64,000 nt of DNA from Eucalyptus grandis (taxonomy: Eukaryota > Streptophyta > Magnoliopsida > Myrtales > Myrtaceae). Of the stretch, positions 25,185-37,690 are shown one piece after another. The stretch is taken from positions 39,662,112-39,726,111 of the forward strand of contig NC_052613.1 in assembly GCF_016545825.1 (NCBI RefSeq), read 5' to 3'. The position numbers and the translations under genes were made by a program. The stretch's first letter is position 1; every line of letters starts with the position of its first letter. Below the pieces are notes generated by a model. It made no database searches. It was given only the letters and a program-made list of their open reading frames with translations, and had not been told where the DNA came from.

Positions 25185-25909
25185 TCACCGATTCAACTAT
25201 CGCAGAGATGAGAGGGTTGAATTACTCTTCTTCTTCTTTTCATTTTGGTTCAATTGCTTGAGAGTTGAGAATGCTTGTAACATACTAATCAGCACTGAAG
25301 CAACCCGAAAGTGTCGCAAGAAGGGTCTCCTCTTTGGCTGAATTTTCAGGACCAGAAAAACAGATGCCTACTCCTCTTTCCTATGTTTCTGGCTTGAGAA
25401 TGATGAAGTATATTTATAAAATTATAGATTTCCCTATTAGATAATATTGTTAGAGACATCATTAGATAAATGTTATAATGGGCAATCTGAACTCCAATAA
25501 GAGGGATAATAATCTTCGACGAGAAGCTCTCTAGAATTTCGATTCACATATCCAAGGTTAAGCTATTTTTACAAATTCAGGTTGCTTTCCACAATAGTAA
25601 GGATCGATCATTGCTCTCATAGTGCACATATCAACCAGCAATAATAAATAGCAAATATAGGAAAACAGAGGAATGTCGATGCATCACGAGCTGCAGTAGC
25701 AACTAATTATTTATGAATACATATCGGAAGAAATAGCAAGTAAAAAAGAAAAAGAAAATGGAGAGGAAGGCCTGCAGGCATACAGCTTTGCTGTATGCTC
25801 GAGAGAGCTTAACATAACTACAAACTTAAATACATTCTTTGGTTGGAACTATGACAAAAAATGGTGCAAGTACTACAACTGAAACTGGTAAAGAAAAGTG
25901 GATTTAAAT
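25185..25909. other. intergenic gap between convergent malectin-LRR loci
   Basis: About 725 bp between the end of the pseudogene and the stop codon of the minus-strand gene. It should contain both 3' UTRs. No other feature is visible. Confidence 0.6.
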
Positions 25910-28900
25910 TCAGTCGTTTCTGACGCCACGGTTGTCATGGTCTTGAAGTTGTTCATGGATCAACTCGCTGATTTCGTTGTTCATTTGTTGTTCCATGTTG
26001 ACTCTGAACTCATTCATTGCTACTTGCCCTAATTTCTCTCCCATCTGGCCATTGTTTGCCATTGCCTGCGGTCTGCCATTACTTGTGTTCGCTCCTCCTG
26101 TTTGCCCTAAGTTTGAACAGGAGAGATCAACATGAGCTGATGAGGATCAATATGCACTAATAAAATGGTTCTATTTACATATAAAAAATGTGCTAATTAT
26201 CATCATCATGCACTAACTGTGAATTATTTGATATGCAGTGTCCTTATAAATGAAGGTTTATTTATAGGTGTTGATTCTTCAAGTGCCATGTACTTGAACG
26301 ATACTGAGGATATGAATCAGCAGTGCACAGTACATGCTAATTAGACTTGTGATTCGACTATTGAGAACTCATTAATGGTTCAAGCATAATGAATGTCAAT
26401 AAAATTAATGTGTCTGGTCTTAAATATAAAGTTTCAACTCGTGATTATACCTGCAGTCATTGCAGTGATAGCTGCTCTTTTGCGATTCTGGTGTAGGACA
26501 AGTGCGACCCCAGCAATAATCCAGATGACGAAGAAAGCAGGAATAGTGCCACCAAGAATTGCGGGGAGCTTGCTAGTCTTCTTGCCTGAGGATGTCGATG
26601 GTGTGTCCGACAATCCACTGCCAGTAGTTGTCACATCCGTTTTGCAAGACTTGCCCGAGACGCAAAGCTCCGGATTACCCGATACACTAATAATTAAGTT
26701 AGCAAACAGAATAAGTGATCAGTTTTTTATCTAACAAAAACTCAGTAAGTTTCCACCAAAAACGTTTTGCTTGCTCTGATGTAGTAATTGCCCGTTCAAA
26801 ATGACAAACGTATAGATAGAGTTGACTTACGTTAATTTAATTTTGTTGTTTTTGGACAGCGAGGAAGGGATCTGCCCAGTCAACTTATTATCGGCCAAGT
26901 TCCTAGAAAGAAATACGTCAATCTTCAGTTGATATTACCTCAAACAAATCAAATAAACTATGTGAAAAAATGCATAGTTTTTCTTGAGTCTCACAATTCT
27001 TTGAGATTCGGTAATGTGCCGAGAAAGTCTGGAATGGATCCACTCAAGCTATTATTGTGCAGATCTCTGGAAACACCATCAGCAAAATAGCACAGGCTGT
27101 TAATGATACTCTACGGAAAAAGATAACGACAGCATGTTATATTAGAATTCTCGGCTTGACTCACATCGTCACAACTGCGTCCATGGAACTGAAATCTGGA
27201 AGCTGTCCCGATAGATCATATCCGCTCAGATACCTAAGAATCCAGGAATATTCACCGAATCATTGCTTTACCTTGTTTATATATCTTAGAAATCCTTTTA
27301 TAGCACAAAGTTAGGGAAGAACAAAAAAGCGCTCCATAAGTAATTACAATTAAAAGAAACATTAAGAAGAATTACAATGCTGTCACACGAGGCGTGGCAT
27401 CACTGCTGCAGTTGAGCCAATCCCAGGTGTATGGAGAAGGGAGGCAAGGATCACCAGACCAGTCTTGTAAGTTGGTAAATTCAGTTTGAAGAGAGGATAA
27501 TCCATCCACTGATGCAGTGACGAGAAGAACACATGAGATTAGATATTCGAGGCAAAAGGTAATAATGTGAACCGACTCATCCTAGGGGTGATTTGGTTAT
27601 TAGCAACAGGTAAATTGATTATGGCCCAAGCTTCTAACATTCAATGAACTGAAATTTCTAGAGTATAATAGCTCATAGAATCCTTAACCAGTTGAAGAAT
27701 ACAGACCGTCTTTGCTGTTCGTTCCATCAGTGAGAGCATCAACATAGAACACTTCCATGGCATTTATGAGCGGAGGAAGAGTAGAATCCGAGGTCGCCAC
27801 CAAGGAAAATGAAGTGTTGGAAGAGGCGCTAAAGTTTGTGAGCCACATCTCGGTGACGGTCCCATAAGGTGGGACAATAATTTCCGGGTTCGGGAGAGGC
27901 TTGTCATCAGCATAAAGCTCAAACGATCTCTTTTGAGTCGTGCCAAGCTGAGTGACCTCAGAGAAGTACAAGTTCATGTAGATGGGGACTGCTTTTGCCG
28001 GAGAATCAATGGTCAATTGAATGGACTCCGATGCTTTAGAGGTGGTAACTGCATTCTGCATCACTGCTTGTGGAGGATTATCATCGATGCTTGTTATGTC
28101 TATGAACAATGCATCGCTAGCGACCACAGTCAATCCGGTCCCTATAGCCGCGGGTTGCCAGATCCGGTCATAAGCATCAGCTGAGTACCTACGAGCCCAT
28201 GTATGTACTATCATTGTCAAGTGAAAATGGATAAAATATAATTAGCACAAATTGTTCGATGTGATGTCATCGCATGAGGACAATTATACAAAAAAGTCAT
28301 AAACATATTGTAATTGTGTCAATTCAATTATAAACTTTACACCATTTTAGTCCTAACTATTTTAACATTTTGCCAATTAACTTAATCTGGTCAATTTTGG
28401 CTGGAAATCGCTATAATAAATAACGAACATTCTATGTGATACGTTAAGGCCTTCATAGCCCTGCCAGCTGCAGGCAAGGCAACCCTCAGCCAAATCTAGC
28501 AAGGGATTATTGACCCTCACCTTGTGGCCCAAGAGATTCATTGGCCAAAATGAAAGGCAAAAAAGGGGGAAAAACAATTAAGAAATCTTTTTTTAAAATA
28601 ACTATCCAATGTAAAAGTTGTCTCACCTAGGATTATTGGCATCTATGTTAGTGATTTCCGACCAAAATTGGCTGGATGGACTTAATTGACAAAATATGAA
28701 AAAAAAAAATTGAATTAAATTAAACATGATTAAAAAATTTATAACTGAATTAACACTTTTGGTAATTTCATTGATTGCATGCATGCAAGAGACTACACGA
28801 AATCTAATAACAAAAATCTGTTCGTCATACTTAGGGTCATAACGCTCCCTAAAACAAGATCGAGTTAAAAGCGATGCATGACCAAGGGAGGTGCAAAAAC

Positions 28901-29871
28901 TTTTCTACTCGATTCATTTGTGCATAATTGAAAAATCTCTCATCAATCTCCCGGAGAGATCTCAACTATAGTACTTACTTTGAAATTTCATTAAATTCAC
29001 CATTAAAGTGTAAAACTACTGTTAGTAAATTTGAGATGAATTCGAATATTGAACATGCAATCCATTCCATCGCAATAGCTATAATTTCTTTTTAGGGTCA
29101 TATAGAAAGTTTGAATGCAAACGGAAGTGTAGATTATGTACCTAACATCTTTAGTTGTTCCGTAAGCAACCCTAGCTTTCAAGTACAAAGCGTAGTTGGA
29201 ATCGACGTGCTTGTACATGTTGGCGCCCAAGCTGCGCACTTCGAGAGCCGACATGAAGGGGTACTGGTTAGGCTGCGTCTGCGCAACACAGATGCTCATG
29301 GAGTCTCCCTTGACAACGTAGGTGGTCTCGTAGTAAACGACTCGGTCGTTCGAGGTCTCGACCGTGGTCCAGTAATTCCCGTCGTAGTGCAAATCGAAGG
29401 TCGGGGGAGCCGATTTCTGGTCGTAGTTCCCGTAGTAGAAGCTTGCCCGGGCGTATATCTGGCCTCCCTTCTCGACCTCGAGAGAGTAGCAGTTCTTCTT
29501 CCTGGTCGTGAACACTCTCAACGTGCTCATCACGTGGTCGACCGAGTTGCTGGACTGGACTACCTCGGATTGCCCGTTCTGTATGAGGTCGTTGTCCCCT
29601 ATCCACCCGATGAAGTTACCATCGATGTAGGTGTCGGATGACCCACAGTCGATGTTCCAAAGCACTGCCGCGAACAGAAGAAAAATAAGTGATTGAAATA
29701 ACGAAATGAATAGCACCAAATTAAAGAATAGAAAGATCAATCGGAGCTAAGCACGATAATGGTGATTAAGTGTAAGTTATGGAGAAAGAGAGGGAAAAAG
29801 CTCATACCATCAGCAGAAGCAGAAATGGCAGAGAGAGCGACTAGAAAGAGAGAGAGATGGGAAGTTGCCAT
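25910..29871 (-). CDS. malectin-like/LRR receptor-like protein without kinase
   Basis: Nine exons, all GT-AG with consistent phases: 29871-29808, 29664-29142, 28188-27707, 27508-27376, 27233-27165, 27066-26995, 26902-26831, 26686-26451 and 26106-25910; 615 aa. It begins with a signal peptide, MATSHLSLFLVALSAISASA. A bipartite malectin-like domain (about 21-350) opens with VLWNIDCGSSDTY and includes YARASFYYGNYD. Next comes the linker DWSGDPCLPSPYTWDWLNC (near residue 375), then three LRRs encoded by exons of 69-72 nt. A Ser/Thr-rich spacer and one membrane span (LGGTIPAFFVIWIIAGVALVL) follow. The cytosolic tail is about 90 aa with no kinase and ends in an N/Q/E-rich, probably helical segment. 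The layout resembles plant malectin-LRR receptor-like proteins (At3g05990/At3g19230 type, RLP4-like). A role in ligand or cell-wall sensing at the plasma membrane is family-based inference. Confidence 0.88.
28272..28772. mobile_element. family M inverted-repeat element in intron 2 of the malectin-LRR gene
   Basis: The left arm contains caaaaaagtcataaacatattg and the right arm a degraded inverse (aaaatttataactgaatta). The core shares ctagcaagggattattgacc-like words with copies 1 and 2. It lies inside the 953-bp intron 2, so it does not disturb the coding sequence. Boundaries are approximate. Confidence 0.5.
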
Positions 29872-30107
29872 GGTGTGGCCGAGCACTAGAGGAGGTGGTG
29901 GGCAAAGAGACGTGACTTTGGGTATTTCATTTATAAGGATGAAGTTTGACTTTCCTACGTGTTTTGTACATTTAGATTTTCTAATTTGCCATGGTGTGGC
30001 CGAGCACTAGAGGAGGTGGTGGGCAAAGAGACGTGACTTTGGGTACTTCATTTATAAGGATGAAGTTTGACTTTCCTACGTGTTTTGTACATTTAGATTT
30101 TCTAATT
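29866..30107. repeat. 121-bp tandem duplication of promoter and start codon
   Basis: Copies 29866-29986 and 29987-30107 differ at one base (gggtatttc versus gggtacttc). The unit runs from the first codons of the malectin-LRR gene out through its TATA box and beyond. The near-identity indicates a very recent event. Confidence 0.97.
29931..29936 (-). promoter_or_regulatory. TATA box of the malectin-LRR gene (proximal copy)
   Basis: The minus strand reads cttataaatg, about 60 bp before the ATG at 29871. An identical copy, created by the tandem duplication, sits at 30052-30057. Transcription from the distal copy would add a leader containing a Met-Ala-Asn-stop minicistron. Confidence 0.65.
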
Positions 30108-31360
30108 TGTCCCTTTCCTTGTCATTTCCAGTGCATGAATAGGTAACAACGTCAACGTGGAAATGGGGTCTCCATTCGAAGGGTCTGACTAGAAAGTTTA
30201 ATGTTAGTATTTGCTTCGATGAAACTGCATAAACTACGAGTTGATGAGTGGTCGAGATCATGTTTAGGCCATATAAATGGATTTCGGTTGGCGTCGTATC
30301 CAATTCTGCATCTTATGATTGATCATATAATTCACAAACCTAGGACTTACCTACAGAGGTCAGAAGCTCCTCATCATGAGGAAATGTAAATGGAACTCAA
30401 CAAAACGGGGATTTCACATTCGACTTTCTCTCTCTTTTGATGACTTGCTTGATGGTTGAAGTGAGATTGAATCTCGATCCCCTAATTTTCCTACTTGAAC
30501 TTCAATTTACATTGGGTTCTCCTTTATTTGAATAGTAATTTTTCAAATTATACTCCTAATCATATGCAATTTATCCGCCTATTTACATCTTTATAGGAGA
30601 ATACGTTTTCTCTTATTGATCGGTTGATCAAATGTTGCAATAGTTCACTTCTTCATCACCTCTTCGTAAAATGTATGACTTTTGTACGAGGGTCCAATTG
30701 GTCTGAAATTGGCTATTCGCTGTAAAATGCCACTTGAGCTTAGACAGTTGACTTTGACTTCGGGGCCTCTATCGTCAAGCCCTCATTTTGCGGATCGAAT
30801 TGGCAAGTAAATTGCTTACACAAATCCAATTAGAAAGTCAGAATTCGAGAATCCCAAGGCCAACAACTTGAGTATGCGAGAGTTATGGTTGACCCGGTTG
30901 AGCTAAATTAGTCAGTCAATGGTCAATGAAAAACTCGAAATACAGATGAGAATATTTTGAAGTAGACGGTTTCATACTTAATTTTATTTTGCCCCATTAT
31001 TAATCGTCAACAAATGCTGTTTAGATGGCATTACGCGATTAAATACACATGCCAGCGTGGGAGAACAAAGTTTACTTATTTAATTTGATCATCATACATA
31101 TTTACTTTTATTATAATATGAAATGTGGAGGCTCAACTAATCAGAGGCCATTAAAAAAACTGCAAACTCCATGATCCTGAACAATTTATATGCAACTAGT
31201 GGGATTTGAACAAGTAATCTCTACTTTTTAAGCTTGAAATCTCCCAATACCCCAATCAACTATTTGATCCTAGGGGAATATTGGTCATGATATTGTCGTG
31301 AATAATTTGTGATTTCCATTAGGATCAGGTTAACAGAGGAAAATGAATCATGATCATTAC
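30108..31360. other. gene-free stretch upstream of the malectin-LRR gene
   Basis: No coding region or element recognised. TTGAC/GTCAA W-box cores are frequent (for example 30748-30754, 30890-30894 and 30917-30922). This may reflect defence-type regulation but is also common by chance. Confidence 0.5.
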
Positions 31361-31364
31361 ATAA

Positions 31365-32440
<1,076 letters not shown>

Positions 32441-32444
32441 TTTC

Positions 32445-34942
32445 TTGAAAAGCGCACTTAAACCAGTAAATGTTGACCTCATAAAGTATTTCAAATCTTA
32501 TAGATCAAATAAAATGCGGATTACATTATATTTTTCCTCAAGTTATGATTTATCTTTGTTGACCAATAGACTTGATCCTGCACTTGGCAGCTCATTCGCC
32601 TATTCCTATCGAGCAAGAGTTTGCCGAGTACGGCCGTAAGAATGCTGTGCTGAATGAAGCTGCAAACTTTGTGGTTGTAATTAATGATAATATGACAAAT
32701 TGGAAAGATGAGTGACAATAATTGCTGCTTTGAGCAATCAAGTTCAGCACTCCATCTCCATTTAAAGAATCATTTCCGTTCTTTTGCCTAGTTCCAAAGT
32801 TTTCTTTAAAGTAACAATGAATTAGGCTAATTTATTCCCACCATCAATAGTAAAAGAATTAGCAGCAAGTCATGTCAATTTGTGCAATATATTGTGCATG
32901 AAAACTGCGCATGTTACCATTGGTAGGTCTACTTGTATCCGCAGTCCTTGTTGAACAAGCGATGAGATGAGGCTTCGAATCCTTCCTCCCACTTGTGTGT
33001 TAAACCTTATAGTTTATACCATTCACCATGCACTAATTATTATTCGCTTCTTCTCTTACTTTAAAATATGAGTTACTATTATTAGTGGAAACCTCTTGTT
33101 TGCTCTAGATAATCTTCACCATCGGCTCCTACATGCATCATGCGTGTGCGAATTAAGTCAATTAATTGCCGTGATTTCACCTAAAACCAAAGTGGCAATT
33201 TCAACTAATATTTTCACTTAAAAATGAGATAAAACCACGTTTAGATGCAATATAATCAAGAATTATATGATCTCTGAGCAAGTCGAACTCCTCCAAATAG
33301 TGCATACAATTTTTAAATGCAACCACTAATGAATCTAATACTTGCTATGTAAATGATTCTTAAGCAATGAAAGCACCTGAACGATGAATAACACAGTGAT
33401 AATTTAACTTATAGTTTGACATATTATACGCAATACGCACGGAAATCTTTGCCCCACTTGATAGACCACAATCATTTGGTAGAAATTGAAGAAAAATCAG
33501 ACATTTATAAGAATGTTTAATTTTGACAGGAAGAGATTATGCAAATGATGGTGGTCGTATTTTCAGCTGAGAAATGCCAATTGACCTCGGAAAGTATAAT
33601 GCAATCCTCGGCCCGGAGTTGACTTCAACCCGACCTTCTTAAAGAATAATCATGAAATTTTATTTTTCTGGTTTTTCTGGAAAAATAAAGGACAATTTGC
33701 AAGTCAAGTGTCAACCAGCTAATATTGTCGACCAAGGACCCTGACATTGACTATTCATTCGCACAGTCATCTTCATCATCTTCATAATATGTTTTCGGCG
33801 AATAAATTCTAGCCTACAATGTGTGCTTGCCACTTATAATGAGGTGATGAGGTTTGAAATTGCAAAGTTTAAGACCAAAAATATGTTACATATATACATA
33901 TATCGGTATACATAGACACACACATATTGATCTATCTACCCCACTACATAAAAATAGAGGTGCTTCCAATACAAGGGTGTTTCCAGCTTTTCTCTATCAT
34001 TGGGAATATCCCTCTTCCTTTGACCAATCAAATAATTTACTCTGTATTAGCTAAAGTATTTTGTCCCTCTAACCACTCAAATAATTGTGTCCCTGCCTAA
34101 TCTTTCTCAACTGGCGCCTATTCATTCTCAACGCCGAACATGTTTTGTTATTTAGCGCAACTTGAACATAAGTATGCCTAGCAATATCGATCGGGGTTTC
34201 AACCCTCCACGTGCACGCACGTTCCCTTCTCCATGTATGCTTTATTGTCCGTATGATCAAACGCAGAGCTGTAAGTTAGGCATTGACCACTGCAAATATG
34301 CATATGCATTTCTTGATCTACGAATCCTGTTCTGTCGAGTAATCCAATCGATACTGAGACTATGATTTGCTTCGTGTTGTTCCGTTATGCTCGGTCGACA
34401 TTGATGTGTTCTCGAGGTATATATGCTCACTTACGCATGAAAATGAATGGTACAAAATGTTTGTTAGAAGATCGAGGCTTACGATTTTGCCAAGGAGTGT
34501 GAGAATTTACGGAAGGATGGCATGGTTTGTTCTTATCAGTTAAACATTCCTCTCGAGCTATTGATTTTGTATTGCCACCACACTGCAGCTCCGCCCGATG
34601 TTGTGTCCGTAGCCCTGGTCATTTGATCAACTGTTGGGGGTAGAAAAAGAAGCACAAGAAGGCAAGCAACTTTGAAAACACAAAAAACAAAAAAACATAC
34701 GAAGAATATCAGTACACAAATCTGAAAATCAAAACAAATAACATGGATATATGGAAAATTCTACTTTGGAAAGGAGGGGGAGGTCTGAAAATCTTACAAC
34801 TTACAATCAAAATTTATCGTTTCCTAAATGTGGTGAACGAGCATCTACGATCTACCCAAACCCTCCCATATTCCTGATCTTTAGATCAAAAGTTTGTGCC
34901 AAACCAGCCCTTCTTAGGGCAGTCATCAAGCGACCCAGCTAC
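32445..34942. other. gene-free stretch
   Basis: I see no coding region with a recognisable domain and no clear element. Low-complexity A-rich sequence lies at 34675-34745. Confidence 0.5.
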
Positions 34943-34950
34943 ATGATTAG

Positions 34951-35312
34951 TAGGGGTGTCAACGGTTTGGTTCGGTTCGATTTTTTTGAAAAACCAAACC
35001 GTTAGGAAAACTTCCGAACCGAACTAAATGAGATTCGAATCGAATACGAACCGAACTGAAATTTCAATTCGGTTCGGTTCGGTTTTTCAATTTTTGATTT
35101 TCAACTTTTAGTTTTCAGTTTTGTATTTTTTTTTTCTGTTGTATTTCCAATAAATAAGCTCTTATTGGTTTGTTAGTTTGGTTCAGTTCGGTTAACTGAT
35201 AAAAACCGAACCGATAAAAAAAAAATTCGGTTTTTAATGAGAACCTAACCGAAAAAACCAAATTTTTCGGTTCAGCTCGGTTCGGTTTTCGGTTCGGTTT
35301 TTGACATCCCTA
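34951..35312. mobile_element. hAT-type MITE rich in 'ggttcggttcgg'
   Basis: The termini are inverted: taggggtgtcaacggtttgg at the left and the inverse of tttttgacatccct at the right. Flanks are atgattag (34943-34950) and atgattaa (35313-35320), an 8-bp target duplication with one mismatch, as expected for hAT elements. The interior is built of repeated ggttcggt/aaccgaac words in both orientations. There is no coding capacity. Confidence 0.85.
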
Positions 35313-35332
35313 ATGATTAAGTCTAGCTATAA

Positions 35333-35560
35333 TTAAAAGCTGAATAAGTAGCTTATATGCGGCCTTTTTTTCTCCAGTGGAACGTTTAGAAAAGAGTCGC
35401 CATTGGAGCCCAGAAACAGAATGAAACATGCGACGGCGACCACCCCAACTACGATGACAAGGGTTTTGCTCTTCTTCTTGCCATGGCCTGAAGCTGAAGG
35501 GTTGGCGTCTTCGGTATCATCGGGCGCGTCCCGCCCATAACCATATAATCGAGGTCCGAA
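35333..35560 (-). pseudogene. orphan membrane-anchor exon or gene fragment
   Basis: After a good acceptor (ggattag, AG at 35562-35561) the minus strand stays open for 75 codons to a TAA at 35333. It reads FGPRLYGYGRDAPDDTED, a Ser/Gly/Lys linker (HGKKKSKT), then a membrane span (LVIVVGVVAVACFILFLG) and a short tail. The layout resembles small single-pass plant membrane proteins, but I recognise no family. No matching first exon was found. It could be the last exon of a small gene or a relic. Confidence 0.3.
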
Positions 35561-36660
35561 CTAATCCAACGAACCCGGTTCGTGTTCAGCTTTCCTTACT
35601 TCTATTTTTCCACATTAAACCAAGAGGAAATGTAAAAAAGGGAGAACCAAAAAAGGCATGTGCATTTCCGATTATTATTGTGTCCGGTTCAGAATCCCAG
35701 GAGACATTGCCAAGATCGCCTCGCGTTGCTTTCGGGTTTACCGAAAACACGTGACTTGCCAGGCCCATGCATCGGCCCATTGGGCTCTCTTCCGAATGTA
35801 ATCCTACGAGGCCCAGGACCGACTCGTAGGAACCCTTGGTGGCAAACTGGTAATTGACGTTCCGGCGTTAGTTTGCCAACCTTTCATGTCGGTTTGCGTG
35901 TCATTCTCTCTTCTCATTTTCCAATGGACCCCACGTGGTGGGACCCAGCCTACACCTCTCTCTCCCGATAATTAGGGATCGAGAATTAGGGTCGTGATTC
36001 CCATTCAACGTAGAAGGAGTTCCCAAATTACTTAAAAATAACAAATGAGGAACTAAATTGAATTTGAAGAGTTTCGGCACATAAGCGAAATGAGCTCTCT
36101 CCTTTGCTATATTTTGTCTAAAGGTTCTTTTTTCGTATAAGATTGACGTAGGTTTAACTCGCAAAAAAATTCACATATTCCATATTGATGTTGACTAATT
36201 GTGACATGAGAGAAGAAAAAAAAGAGTAGAGGAAGATTAGGCCAAGACCCTAGGATCTTGGAATTTGAGGTTCATGTCTGGACACGTGACACCAATGGTC
36301 GGCATACATGGAGTCGCAATTGATATGCTGCCAAATTTGTTAGTCATAACAAAATATGGGAATAATTAATTCCTAACAATCCTTTTTTTTCCTTGTCCTT
36401 ACCAAAAAAAACAATCCTTTTTCTTGCTACTTTCCATTTCCTACACCCTAAGGGCATCTTAGTGATGTGATTTTTTGAATTTGAGATATTAATGAATTAT
36501 GCTTTAGCTTATTAAAATTTTTGAAAGATTTATTGACATACGGTTTAAGGTTATTTTGTGTCATATTTACAAGATAGGTTCCATGAAAGAGCTAATGAAT
36601 TTTACTATGTTTATTTCATTATATAAATCAATTACCAATGGGGAGGATTTGAGCTAGTCT
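35561..36660. other. gene-free stretch
   Basis: Short overlapping open frames only. No element ends were recognised. Confidence 0.45.
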
Positions 36661-37690
36661 CACTCCCCATTCATTTGTTTTGATTTTTTTTTTTATAGCT
36701 TTTTAGTATTTTTCCTCTTTTTTCTCTCCTAATCTAGATTTTGAAGTTGTGCTTTGCCAATCTTGGTATAGATTTGAGAGTTTGAACTCTCCAAATCTAG
36801 TTATAGACCTAGGAGTTCTTTTCTCCTAATTTGAATTGAGAGTTTAAAAATGTTTTCAGAGGTATAATCATGTACAAGTCATCTACCTCTAGTTTCAATG
36901 TTTTGATTTTCTTTGAGCTTTTTTGTACTTTTCTTCTTTTTTCTCTCCTAGTCTAGATTCAAGAGATGTGCGTCTAGTTTCAATGTTTTGATTTTCTTGG
37001 AGCTTTTTCATATTTTTCCTCTTTTCTCTCATGATCTAGATTAACGAGCTGTGCTCTCCCAATCTAGTTATAGATTTGAGAGTTTCAACTCTCCAAATCT
37101 AGTTATAGGCTTAGGAGTTTTTCTTTCCTGATTTGAGTCGGGGAGTTTAATAATATTTTTGGGAATTCAATATCCATGTACTCTATCTATATACAGGTCA
37201 TTTGCCTCTAGTTTCAATGCTAATCATAGTAGTTCTGGTATCTCGCTATGCTCTTCCAAAGGTTAAATTTGTGCTGTATGATGATGATATAAAGGAAGCC
37301 GAACTTAGGCGCACACATAAATTGGCAATGCTGTAGTTATTTGAGAAAAAATTTCCGGCATGTGTACACTACTAATGATAATATGAGATGCAATGAATGG
37401 GCACCAATTATTTTACTTGACAAATTCGTTCTTTGAAACAAATATATGCTTAACCCTATGAGGACTTTGTTGATTCTCTTTATTTTATGGATTTGCTTTG
37501 TTTTGTAGTATTATGACATTTGCTTTACTTTGATTTGCTTTACTATAAAAGTTTATGTATTTCTTATGTATCTTTTTGAGCCATGAATACAATGTTTTCT
37601 AATAAAAAATTAATTACCACCTGAATTATAGTTTTAATTAATGATACGTTTTGGAGATGATGCCCGCGCATCGCATGGGCCCTCAACTAG
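36660..37690 (+). mobile_element. Helitron-like element, 3' end recognised
   Basis: The 3' end shows the plant Helitron signature: a GC-rich hairpin (gcccgcgcatcgcatgggc, about 37662-37680) followed 7 bp later by ctag (37687-37690). Upstream is a tandem array (about 36675-37215) of units containing gttttgattttctttgagct and ccaaatctagttatag. The 5' terminus is not identified, so the left boundary is arbitrary. Confidence 0.55.
36675..37215. repeat. degenerate tandem repeat array
   Basis: Phrases such as ctctagtttcaatg, ttttgattttcttt, gagagtttgaactctccaaa and ctagttatag recur two to three times each with drift, at spacings of roughly 85 to 310 bp. The array lies in the presumed Helitron interior. 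Confidence 0.65.

Noticed and set aside
29111..29641. 176-codon plus-strand open frame
   Set aside because: Antisense shadow of exon 2 of the malectin-LRR gene.
36675..37215. Repeat array considered as CRISPR
   Set aside because: Repeats are degenerate, unevenly spaced and AT-rich, and the setting is a plant nuclear genome. There are no conserved direct repeats with unique equal spacers.
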